Assembly: GCA_913020085.1 (NCBI GenBank)
Contig: CAJVZW010000014.1
Span: 1 to 36,512 of the forward strand
Source of the DNA: an uncultured Pseudomonadota bacterium
GTDB lineage: Bacteria; Pseudomonadota; Gammaproteobacteria; Comchoanobacterales; Comchoanobacteraceae
DNA: 36,512 nucleotides
Direction of reading: 5' to 3'
A model generated the notes under the pieces. That model had not been told where the DNA came from, did no database searches, and was given only the letters and a program-made list of their open reading frames with translations. The translations under genes and the position numbers were made by a program. Every line of letters starts with the position of its first letter. Position 1 is the first letter of the stretch. This document shows, piece after piece, positions 9,980 through 17,248 of this stretch.

Positions 9980-10391
9980 TCGATCAAAACGCTATCAAGC
10001 AAGGGTAAGTGCTCTAGAGTACCTATATTCTGTCCATAGTGGTGGTAAGTTATCTCTTGACACGATGGATGAGAATAAGGATAAACGCTACACAAAAAAT
10101 TTAGTAACAGGTATTGGGGATAACCAGGAGCTACTTGAGGATTTACTTTCACCACTTATAGAAAATACTTCTTTGAGTGAGGTAGTGACTGTTGACCGAT
10201 TGGTATTGCTGATTGGAGCTTATGAGCTGAAATTTCAACTTGATGTGCCATGGCGAGTTGTTGTCAATGAGGCTACAACCTTGGCCAAAGAGTTTGGTTC
10301 AGATGATGGTTATAAACTAGTGAATGCTGTGCTGGATAAATTGTCAAAGTCACTGAGAGAGGGAGAGCGAAGCGATGGAAAAGTCAGTTGA
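9972..10391 (+). CDS. nusB: Transcription antitermination factor NusB
   Basis: All-helical RNA-binding protein that, with NusE/S10, binds boxA of rRNA leader transcripts to promote antitermination and rRNA maturation. Typical features are the arginine-rich start RSKRYQARVSALEYLYS, LLIGAYEL in the middle, and the C-terminal VVVNEATTLAKEFGSDDGYKLVNAVLD-type signature (residues 87-113). It is 139 residues long, the same as E. coli NusB. It overlaps nrdR (8 bases) and pgpA (17 bases), so translation is probably coupled. The ribH and thiL neighbours usual in this class are absent. Confidence 0.95.
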   Translation: MSNRSKRYQARVSALEYLYSVHSGGKLSLDTMDENKDKRYTKNLVTGIGDNQELLEDLLSPLIENTSLSEVVTVDRLVLLIGAYELKFQLDVPWRVVVNEATTLAKEFGSDDGYKLVNAVLDKLSKSLREGERSDGKVS

Positions 10392-10824
10392 ATATTTATG
10401 GTCAACCTGTATGGGCTTGGGTAAATATCCTGCTCCAGGAACGATCGGCTCTATTGTGGGCGCTGTCCTGTATCTATTTTTCTCATTTTTACCTTTTACA
10501 CTGCATCTGATTTTGTGGCTATTAGTACTCTCTTATACTGTAATTGCTGCAGCTAAAGTGTCACATCACTTGAATTTGATTGATCCACAGCAGGTGATCT
10601 CAGATGAGGTGGTGGGTATGTGGTTGGTTCTTCTGATCGTATCGCCTGCTCATGTCAGCGCGGGTGTTTTTGCATTTATATTATTTCGTGTTTTTGATAT
10701 TACAAAACCAGGGCCGGTAGCAAAAGCAGAAAAGCTATCAGGCGGTGTTGGCATCGTTGCAGATGATATTGTTGCTGCAATTATCAGCATCGTTTTCTTC
10801 TTTATATTTGGTGCTGTGCTGTAA
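10375..10824 (+). CDS. pgpA: Phosphatidylglycerophosphatase A
   Basis: Integral inner-membrane phosphatase that dephosphorylates phosphatidylglycerophosphate to phosphatidylglycerol. Its 149 residues include about four hydrophobic segments. Diagnostic motifs are YPAPGTIGS (near 17), the acidic DEVVG (near 76), FRVFDITKPGP (near 103) and GGVGIVADD (near 122). It starts 17 bases inside nusB. The usual upstream neighbour thiL is missing. Its 3' end overlaps the convergent orphan membrane gene by 23 bases. Confidence 0.95.
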   Translation: MEKSVEYLWSTCMGLGKYPAPGTIGSIVGAVLYLFFSFLPFTLHLILWLLVLSYTVIAAAKVSHHLNLIDPQQVISDEVVGMWLVLLIVSPAHVSAGVFAFILFRVFDITKPGPVAKAEKLSGGVGIVADDIVAAIISIVFFFIFGAVL

Positions 10825-12130
10825 TGACGCTCTCATTAATGTCTGGCCTTTCGATATTTTTGCTGGATGGATTTTCTTCCCTTACGATTTGAGAGGCCTG
10901 TAATGGAGCACTGTCCTCGCCAAATGTGCTGTATGGACAGAACAACTTGTTTCCGATCAGATAGCTTAATGAGGCGATACCAGCAGTAATACCTGTATTA
11001 ATTGCGCTGAATCTAATTGCCGGCATCATCCAGGTGACAATAATTGTCGCCCAGGTTGCTGGGATAATAAAGTCCGAACCACTGGACTTACGAATCTCGT
11101 TAATATGACGAGAAATTGAAAATGTCCCATCAGGCGTGATCATGCTATTACGCATCACAACGGCTGACATAAGCAGCCCACAGGCGAGATATATGATATT
11201 GGTCCCAGCTCCGCCCAGTCCAATCAGGCCATTACCCAGCGCATTGAAAAGAATCAGTCCAATGGTCAGGTAGTGCTCTGGGGCATATTTCGCTGGAGTA
11301 GGTTCTTTATTCGGTTTGTGATTTTTTTCCTTCTCTTCAGCATTTTCTGGGGTGGTAACAGAATTGTCATCCGCTGAATTATTTTGGTATTGTATGCCTA
11401 AATATCCACCAATTGCTTCGATATTAAAAATGATTTCTGCAAATGCAATGCTTGAAACGAGTGCAATACAAAGCTGTATGGCAACCGGGCCTGTCATGGA
11501 TAGCATACCCAAAGCTGCGGGAAGATAGGTGTTGCTGATTAAGGTATATAGAGCAATTACAATCACTGAAAAACCCACCACCTTTTTAAAAGCATCAAGT
11601 GAGTTAGGTGAGGTGAAGTCAGATTTTAACTGATTATATGTTTTGTCTAAAATTTTGTACCACTCACTGTCTTTTATACCGCCATCATTTTCTCCAATCA
11701 GACTTCGACCGAGTAAAATAAAAGTACCGATGCCGTATGCCACTGAGGATACAAGTGGGAAGTATGAGGGAATCATGAGCGTTTTAATTGAGGGGTAGGT
11801 GAGTAATTGCTGCCAGCTATCATAACTGAAAAGGGCAATAAAAATACCAGATAGCATAGAGATAACATACTCTATACGAAACAGCTTTTTGGGCTCGGAC
11901 ATCGCAACACGAATGGTGTTCTCAAACTTATTATGTTCTGTGATGTAAAGAATATAATTTAGTATAAAGCCTGATAGTGCACAGGGAATGCTGGTTAATG
12001 CAATCACACTCACAGGTAGCGCGCTGATGGAAATATAAACGTAGGCATTAATTGCACAACAAAGACCAATCATCAGAGCTGATATATGACTTACACTGAA
12101 TGATATATTGTGAATTGTATCGTTTTTCAT
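10802..12130 (-). CDS. Orphan polytopic membrane protein
   Basis: A 442-residue protein of no family I recognise. I see about ten hydrophobic segments: around residues 13-35, 38-62, 88-103, 118-141, 184-206, 212-236, 286-304, 307-326, 355-371 and 376-394. A charged, repeat-free hydrophilic loop (248-285, rich in Glu, Lys, Asn, Pro) lies between segments 6 and 7. The hydrophilic C-terminal tail (400-442) is rich in Ser, Glu and Asn. It has a strong AAAAGGAGCTC Shine-Dalgarno. It is the last gene of the dapD-dsbD-accB-accC-argR run, 48 bases after argR. Its 3' end overlaps pgpA. A transporter-like protein or a secreted membrane effector are both possible; there is no direct evidence for either. 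Confidence 0.75.
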   Translation of the reverse strand: MKNDTIHNISFSVSHISALMIGLCCAINAYVYISISALPVSVIALTSIPCALSGFILNYILYITEHNKFENTIRVAMSEPKKLFRIEYVISMLSGIFIALFSYDSWQQLLTYPSIKTLMIPSYFPLVSSVAYGIGTFILLGRSLIGENDGGIKDSEWYKILDKTYNQLKSDFTSPNSLDAFKKVVGFSVIVIALYTLISNTYLPAALGMLSMTGPVAIQLCIALVSSIAFAEIIFNIEAIGGYLGIQYQNNSADDNSVTTPENAEEKEKNHKPNKEPTPAKYAPEHYLTIGLILFNALGNGLIGLGGAGTNIIYLACGLLMSAVVMRNSMITPDGTFSISRHINEIRKSSGSDFIIPATWATIIVTWMMPAIRFSAINTGITAGIASLSYLIGNKLFCPYSTFGEDSAPLQASQIVREENPSSKNIERPDINESVITAQHQI

Positions 12131-12178
12131 TTGAGCTCCTTTTACCTGATACTAGCAACTGTGTGATATGAAAGCAAC

Positions 12179-12649
12179 TTACAGTGACTGAAGTATACGG
12201 CACACCTCAAGGTGTGTTTTTGTGATTTTTGAAGAATCTTTTGGTGCAATAAAGATCGTATCGTCCCCTGCAAGTACACCGATTGCCTCAATTTTTTCAA
12301 GATTGTGATCAAGTATTCTTGCAATTAATGCAGCAGCTCCTGGGCTGGTGTGTGCAACAATCAAATGGTCGTTCTTTTGAACGTCGAGGATAAGGTTCGT
12401 TAAGGGTGATTGGGTAGAGGGGGGAACCGATTCTTTTGGTAAACAATAGACAACTTCATTGGAATTATTTTTTGTTTTAACTGCCCCGATCTGACGAAGA
12501 ACTCTGGAGATAGTAGACTGGTTGACGTTTAACCCCTTTTTATTGAGCAGGTCGCAAATAATATTTTGTGTTTGCGCATTGCCTTGATTGAGAAGTTTTT
12601 GAACTTCAGTTTTCAGAAGCTGATTGCGCTCTTTACGAGGAGATAACAT
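12179..12649 (-). CDS. argR: Arginine repressor ArgR
   Basis: Hexameric arginine-responsive DNA-binding regulator. An N-terminal winged helix covers about residues 1-75, with the recognition segment [19 protein letters not shown]. The C-terminal arginine-binding/oligomerisation domain carries the HTSPGAA motif (near 100-106) and GDDTIF (near 128-133), both central to the arginine pocket. At 156 residues it equals E. coli ArgR. Its start overlaps the accC end by 17 bases, so it is translated from the acc transcript. This placement is unusual, because argR is commonly a free-standing gene. Confidence 0.95.
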   Translation of the reverse strand: MLSPRKERNQLLKTEVQKLLNQGNAQTQNIICDLLNKKGLNVNQSTISRVLRQIGAVKTKNNSNEVVYCLPKESVPPSTQSPLTNLILDVQKNDHLIVAHTSPGAAALIARILDHNLEKIEAIGVLAGDDTIFIAPKDSSKITKTHLEVCRILQSL

Positions 12650-13982
12650 CTTTGGCAGCCTTGAAGTGTAAATTGAGGGAGTGAGTCGTTGATTTGAGGT
12701 TTTTGTACCACGATTGTTGGATAATATCGATTAAGGCCTCACGGTTGGTGCTTATTCCTTCAATTAAAAGATGTGATAATGCGCATTGCATTCGCTTGAT
12801 TGCGTCATCTCTGGTTTTTGCATGAACAACAATTTTACAAATCATGGGGTCATAATAAGGTGAAACCATTTGTCCTTGGTATAGGTCAGATTCGATACGT
12901 ACCCCAGGCCCTCCAGGAAGACGCAGTTGTGTTATCACCCCTGGGCTAGGGATGCCTTTAACGGGATCTTCTGCAACGATTCTGCACTCAATAGCGTGCC
13001 CATTTTGTTTGGGGTTAATAATGCTAAGTGTATGTCCTGATGCAATATTGATTTGCTCTTTTACTATATCAACATCAAAAATTTCCTCAGTAACAGGATG
13101 TTCCACCTGAAGACGCGTGTTCATTTCAATGAAATAGAAATGTCCATCTTGATACAAAAACTCTAACGTTCCAGCTCCGATATAAGATAGTGATTGCAGT
13201 GCTTTTGTTATTTTTCCATGGAGAGTTTTGAGCTGATCATCTGGAAGGTTAAGGGCTGGGGCTTCCTCAATAATTTTTTGATATCGGCGCTGAATGCTGC
13301 AATCTCTCTCTCCAAGAATAAGGACATTGCCAAAAGCGTCACTGAGTACTTGAAACTCAATGTGGCGAGGGCTTTCTAGATACTTCTCAACATATACAGT
13401 CCGGTTCTGACAAGCATGTTCTGCTTCAAGCTCAGCTTCTTTCATAGCTTGGGGTAGTTCTTTGGCACTTGTTACAATTCTCATGCCCCTGCCGCCACCA
13501 GCAAATGCTGATTTAATAAGCACAGGGTAGCCAATTGCATCAGCACACTGCGCTAAACTTTTATCAGAGTCAAAGTCAGATGAGCCAGGAACCGGTTCGA
13601 TTCCAAATGGCTTGAGTGCCTTGATCGCTGATATTTTATCTCCCATCAAAGAGATACTTTCAGGTTTAGGTCCTATAAAGTGAAAGCCGCTTGCCTCACA
13701 CATTTCTGCAAACAGGGCATTTTCTGCCAAAAAGCCGTAGCCAGGGTGGATTGCATCAGCGCCAACCAGCTCAGCTGCACTGATAATAACGCTGGCATTA
13801 AGGTAACTTTTGCTGGGTGCGCTTTCACCGATGCAAATGGCATGATCTGCGCATCTGACATGCTCTGCATCCCTATCAGCTATTGAATAGACGGCAACAG
13901 TTTCGATGTTCAGTTCATGACATGCCCGGATAATTCTTAAAGCAATCTCACCGCGGTTTGCGACCAATATTCTCTTAAACAT
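12633..13982 (-). CDS. accC: Acetyl-CoA carboxylase, biotin carboxylase subunit
   Basis: ATP-dependent carboxylation of biotin on AccB, the first half-reaction of fatty-acid synthesis. The start is set at ATG 13982, giving the standard [15 protein letters not shown]-terminus and 449 residues (E. coli 449). Landmarks are [10 protein letters not shown] (near 82), the glycine-rich ATP loop F-A-G-G-G-R-G-M (near 163-170), [12 protein letters not shown] (near 231-242), and the catalytic [14 protein letters not shown] (near 287-300). The start overlaps accB by 8 bases and the end overlaps argR by 17 bases. Confidence 0.98.
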   Translation of the reverse strand: MFKRILVANRGEIALRIIRACHELNIETVAVYSIADRDAEHVRCADHAICIGESAPSKSYLNASVIISAAELVGADAIHPGYGFLAENALFAEMCEASGFHFIGPKPESISLMGDKISAIKALKPFGIEPVPGSSDFDSDKSLAQCADAIGYPVLIKSAFAGGGRGMRIVTSAKELPQAMKEAELEAEHACQNRTVYVEKYLESPRHIEFQVLSDAFGNVLILGERDCSIQRRYQKIIEEAPALNLPDDQLKTLHGKITKALQSLSYIGAGTLEFLYQDGHFYFIEMNTRLQVEHPVTEEIFDVDIVKEQINIASGHTLSIINPKQNGHAIECRIVAEDPVKGIPSPGVITQLRLPGGPGVRIESDLYQGQMVSPYYDPMICKIVVHAKTRDDAIKRMQCALSHLLIEGISTNREALIDIIQQSWYKNLKSTTHSLNLHFKAAKDVISS

Positions 13983-14415
13983 TTGGGTTAATTGTAAATA
14001 ATTCGGTTGCATACTCAACAGCCGACTCATTCTCTACTAGAACGGCACCGACGACCCCGTCAAATTCAGATTTGATTTTTGTAAACATTTTCATGGCTTC
14101 AATTACGCAGACAGTGTCACCAGCTCTGATAGTTTGCCCCACTTTAACAAATGGTTCTGCGCCAGGCTCAGGAGCGAGATAGACAGTGCCAACCATTGGG
14201 CTTTTAATATACATGCCTGAGTGTGCTTTTGTAGAAGTTTCCTCTGGTGGAACCGTCATGGATGCAGGGGGCGTGAAAGTATTTGTTTCATTACTGCTCT
14301 CCCATGGAGCCTCCAGCTCAATTTGGATTTTATCCATGCTAACTTTTATGCGCTGCATCTTCTCTTCACGCAAAAACGTCGCAAGTTTCTTCAGTTCTTT
14401 ATAATCAATCGCCAT
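13975..14415 (-). CDS. accB: Biotin carboxyl carrier protein of acetyl-CoA carboxylase
   Basis: This 146-residue carrier has an N-terminal helical segment (1-35), a Pro/Thr-rich linker (about 40-66) and a C-terminal biotinyl domain. The domain carries the biotin motif E-A-M-K-M with Lys109 as the attachment site. The upstream GTG at 14451 would add 12 residues unlike the family N-terminus, so ATG 14415 is preferred. It lies 56 bases after the dsbD stop and overlaps accC by 8 bases. Together they supply the biotin arm and carboxylase of acetyl-CoA carboxylase; accA and accD are not in the window. Confidence 0.96.
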   Translation of the reverse strand: MAIDYKELKKLATFLREEKMQRIKVSMDKIQIELEAPWESSNETNTFTPPASMTVPPEETSTKAHSGMYIKSPMVGTVYLAPEPGAEPFVKVGQTIRAGDTVCVIEAMKMFTKIKSEFDGVVGAVLVENESAVEYATELFTINPNV

Positions 14416-14471
14416 TAGCCGACCAGAATTTTGCCATGTGTATAGTTGCACTTTGCGTGTTTTTTGTCAAA

Positions 14472-15782
14472 TTATAACCACTGATAGTTATCATCGTTAT
14501 CACAACTGACCCATTCGTTTTTATGTGCGACAAAACAGCCTGGTAACACCTCTGTAGGGTGAGCTTTTAACCAGGTTTTTTGCCATGGTTCTATTTTAGT
14601 AATATCCATCCAAAGTACTGAGTCACCGAGTTTGTTTTTAAGTTGGTTGCATTCAGCGCACCACTGGGCGGTGACGAAAAGATGCTGGCCTTCTTTTTTT
14701 GCTCCTTCCAGCACAGATGATTCATCTTGTGTCAGTACCTGCATTGTTGCAGCCGGGAGGATAAGTGCATAGCCAAGTACGGCAGATGATAAAATAGAAC
14801 GCACTTCGCTGATGGCTCGTGTATACACAATCAGGCCGATATTACAAATAACTAGGAGTGCAATTAGGCCCGTTGAGGTAAGATAATAGGTGCTGTAGTA
14901 AAATAACCCTGTAATCCCTGCAAGCTGGATTAGCATGGGCATGGTTTTCATAATGGATGCATAGGCTTTTTGGCTAATTTGTGCAACCAGGGCCAGTGAT
15001 ATCCAAGAGATGGTAAGAAAAGTGAGGATGATAGTGGTAATTGAAAGAGGGTCACTTATCTGGTGGTTATACGCTGTTAATCCTGATGTAAGTGAAATGG
15101 GCATAAGGCAGCTGGCTGATAATATTACTGCCAGATAACTTGGTATTTGCCCAGAAGCTTTAGTGAATAATGATAGCCGAATTTTGTCAGGAAAAATAAG
15201 GCATAGAAAAAGTAAGCAAAAAAGAGCGTGCGCAATTTGATCAAGCCCATAAAGATGCAGTTGATGGATTAGGCCGACTCCCACAGTGCTAATCAAGATT
15301 TGGTATAAGGTTAACGTGGTGGCCATAATGGCAGAGTGGATCAGTAGCGAGTGAGTAAACTGACTGCTTAGTATAAGCCACACTGGGGTCAAGCAAGGAT
15401 TAAAAACCATCGATATGGCACTAAGTGCGCCAAAACCAATCCACTCAGTAAGGTGTGAGGATTGCATTGCTATATGGTATGGGGCTATACATTGCCCGGT
15501 ATCTAGGCATACATAAATGGTTAATGATTTTGGTTGGCTTTCTCTCTTTATTTTAATTGTATGAGGAAGCGTAATATTATTGGTGCTGGGTGTTAGAAGT
15601 ATCTCGTCCGCCCAGATTCCTTGTGCGCTAATATGGGCAGGGGCTTTGGAGGTAATAGTAATTGCGACGTATTCACCTTGGTTACTGACTGTATGATTAA
15701 TCAGATTGCCAGCAATCAAGTGTGATGAGAGAAGAAAGACTAATAGGTTAGCGAAGCAGTTCATTGATAGAGGTTTTTTCAC
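14472..15782 (-). CDS. dsbD: Reduced DsbD-like thiol:disulfide interchange protein
   Basis: Inner-membrane protein that passes electrons from cytoplasmic thioredoxin to the periplasm. All three DsbD cysteine pairs are visible in order. An N-terminal immunoglobulin-like domain has Cys92 and Cys98, after a signal peptide at 1-25. The transmembrane domain carries Cys130 (in NPCLTP) and Cys225 (in SASCLMP). A C-terminal thioredoxin-like domain has WCAEC (Cys375, Cys378). At 436 residues it is far shorter than E. coli DsbD (565), and the sequence between motifs is strongly diverged. The GTG start at 15782 gives a KK-positive signal-peptide start; ATG 15764 is the alternative. It starts inside the 3' end of dapD (35-base overlap). 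Confidence 0.75.
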   Translation of the reverse strand: MKKPLSMNCFANLLVFLLSSHLIAGNLINHTVSNQGEYVAITITSKAPAHISAQGIWADEILLTPSTNNITLPHTIKIKRESQPKSLTIYVCLDTGQCIAPYHIAMQSSHLTEWIGFGALSAISMVFNPCLTPVWLILSSQFTHSLLIHSAIMATTLTLYQILISTVGVGLIHQLHLYGLDQIAHALFCLLFLCLIFPDKIRLSLFTKASGQIPSYLAVILSASCLMPISLTSGLTAYNHQISDPLSITTIILTFLTISWISLALVAQISQKAYASIMKTMPMLIQLAGITGLFYYSTYYLTSTGLIALLVICNIGLIVYTRAISEVRSILSSAVLGYALILPAATMQVLTQDESSVLEGAKKEGQHLFVTAQWCAECNQLKNKLGDSVLWMDITKIEPWQKTWLKAHPTEVLPGCFVAHKNEWVSCDNDDNYQWL

Positions 15783-16548
15783 GTGTTGATTGTGTCACCT
15801 TTTTCACGATTACGGCACAAGAGATATTGACCTTTCCGCGGGGGAGGGAGCCGGGTATAACAACACTATAAGGCGGGATTTCTCCATAAGTGATTTCCTC
15901 AGTCATGGCATTGTATATTTTTGTCGACGGACTGATAAATGTTCCCATTGCAATGACAGAACCTTCCCGAACAATCACGCCATCTACAATTTCAGAGCGA
16001 GCGCCAATAAAGCAGTTGTCTTCAATGATTGTTGGCATTGCACTCTCAGGTTCTAGGACCCCGCCAATACCAGCTCCCGCAGAGATATGACAAGATGCGC
16101 CGATCTGGGCACAAGAGCCGATGGATGCATAGGTATCGATCATGGTCTTTTCCCCAATATATGCACCCATGTTGACAAATGATGGCATTAACACACATTG
16201 TGCAGATACATAAGATCCATACCGAACGATGGCGCCTGGAACGACTCTTAGTTTATTATTGACAAAGTCTTCAGACGTCCAGTTATCGAATTTAAGAGGG
16301 ACTTTATCAAATGACCGTGAGGGTGTGGATCGGATCTGAGATGATTTCAGAGCCAGATAGCAAGAGATTGCCTGTTTAGCTGTAATATTTACTTCCCATT
16401 TATTATTGATACAGTTTGCAGAGCGAATGACTCCACTATCAAGTTCTTGAATAATTTCATCTAGCTTGGCCATCTCGTCAGACGAGGGCGTAATTTGATC
16501 TTTCTGTTTCTGGAGTAACTGCGGTGTTAACAGGTCATTCATGGCCAT
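15748..16548 (-). CDS. dapD: 2,3,4,5-tetrahydropyridine-2,6-dicarboxylate N-succinyltransferase
   Basis: Succinyl-CoA-dependent step of the diaminopimelate/lysine pathway, needed for meso-DAP peptidoglycan and lysine. The 266-residue protein has an N-terminal helical domain, then a left-handed beta-helix of hexapeptide repeats (about 100-220: VVPGAIVRYGSYV, VNMGAYIGEKTMIDTYASIGS, GAGIGGVLEP). It ends with the usual C-terminal strand region. E. coli DapD is 274. ATG 16548 is used; ATG 16542 is equally possible. First gene of the six-gene minus-strand run to 10802. Its presence implies that the organism still makes DAP cell wall. Confidence 0.95.
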   Translation of the reverse strand: MAMNDLLTPQLLQKQKDQITPSSDEMAKLDEIIQELDSGVIRSANCINNKWEVNITAKQAISCYLALKSSQIRSTPSRSFDKVPLKFDNWTSEDFVNNKLRVVPGAIVRYGSYVSAQCVLMPSFVNMGAYIGEKTMIDTYASIGSCAQIGASCHISAGAGIGGVLEPESAMPTIIEDNCFIGARSEIVDGVIVREGSVIAMGTFISPSTKIYNAMTEEITYGEIPPYSVVIPGSLPRGKVNISCAVIVKKVTQSTREKTSINELLR

Positions 16549-16574
16549 TTGATCTTAATTTAGTAGTTCAGGAT

Positions 16575-16580
16575 ATCATA
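16575..16580 (-). promoter_or_regulatory. Possible -10 box for the dapD operon
   Basis: TATGAT on the minus strand, about 27 bases upstream of dapD, with an AT-rich TTTATA about 16 bases further upstream as a weak -35. Only the -10 is convincing. Confidence 0.35.
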
Positions 16581-16606
16581 ATTTCGAAGCAGTATATATA
16601 AATGGC

Positions 16607-16635
16607 TTGAGTTTTATCATAAAAGTGGGTATTTT
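16607..16635 (+). promoter_or_regulatory. Putative promoter for the tRNA-Pro-Arg-His cluster
   Basis: TTGAGT (16607-16612), a 17-base spacer, TATTTT (16630-16635). The predicted start at about 16642 is 3 bases before mature tRNA-Pro. Confidence 0.5.
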
Positions 16636-16644
16636 TAAGGAGCT

Positions 16645-16718
16645 CGGGGTGTAGCGCAGTCTGGTAGCGCGCCTGCTTTGGGTGCAGGATGTCGGGGGTT
16701 CAAATCCCTCCTCCCCGA
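16645..16718 (+). tRNA. tRNA-Pro (anticodon TGG)
   Basis: A cloverleaf is visible: acceptor CGGGGTG/CTCCCCG, D arm TAGCGCAGTCTGGTAGCGC, anticodon stem CCTGC/GCAGG with loop TTTGGGT, T arm with GGTTCAAATCC. Discriminator A. The acceptor has a U6-U67 mismatch. No CCA is encoded (AAC follows). Confidence 0.93.
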
Positions 16719-16723
16719 AACGA

Positions 16724-16797
<74 letters not shown>

Positions 16798-16802
16798 ATT
16801 GT

Positions 16803-16876
16803 GGTGAACGTAGCTCAGTTGGTAGAGCCCCGGATTGTGATTCCGGTGGTCGTGGGTTCGAACCCCATCGTTCACC
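16803..16876 (+). tRNA. tRNA-His (anticodon GTG)
   Basis: Acceptor GTGAACG/CGTTCAC with the extra G(-1) at 16803 pairing with C73, the hallmark identity element of tRNA-His. Anticodon stem CCGGA/TCCGG with loop TTGTGAT. CCA is not encoded (CTG follows). Third tRNA of the Pro-Arg-His cluster. Confidence 0.95.
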
Positions 16877-16885
16877 CTGATTTGG

Positions 16886-17143
16886 TTATATTAAACTGAA
16901 TTGTCGCAGTTCTAGGGTATCTTGGTCCCCAACTGCGCTGATTTTTATTTGTTTCCCTACTGAAAGATGATTTAATTCATCACTAATAACATTATCAATA
17001 TTTGCATTGATCCAATCAGCTTTGCCCAGTGGGAAATTATCTTGGATACATTCTCTTATTCCGCCCATTAATAGTTTGAGCTGAACAGATTCGTGAATTC
17101 GATTGATGGCGAGTATGGTACATGTTCCGTGATATTCGAGCAT
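16886..17143 (-). CDS. Small protein, possibly a degenerate HPr-like protein
   Basis: An 85-residue protein with a clear AAGGA Shine-Dalgarno 7 bases before its ATG. I do not recognise it with certainty. Length and layout weakly resemble HPr. An early strand is followed by N-R-I-H-E-S (compare HPr G-L-H-A-R-P, whose His is phosphorylated). The late segment S-V-G-K-Q-I-K-I-S-A-V-G resembles the HPr G-x-x-[IV]-x-[IL]-x-A-x-G strand. The Arg and Pro after the His are missing. No membrane segment or signal peptide. It lies just after tRNA-His on the other strand, downstream of the 408-residue orphan gene. Confidence 0.55.
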   Translation of the reverse strand: MLEYHGTCTILAINRIHESVQLKLLMGGIRECIQDNFPLGKADWINANIDNVISDELNHLSVGKQIKISAVGDQDTLELRQFSLI

Positions 17144-17248
17144 TTTGTTTCCTTGCGATTGACCCTATACTTATAGAGTACATTATGAGAACAAAAAAGA
17201 CAATACATCAATTCAAGCTAAATCAGTCATTTTTCAAATTGGCGCTGC

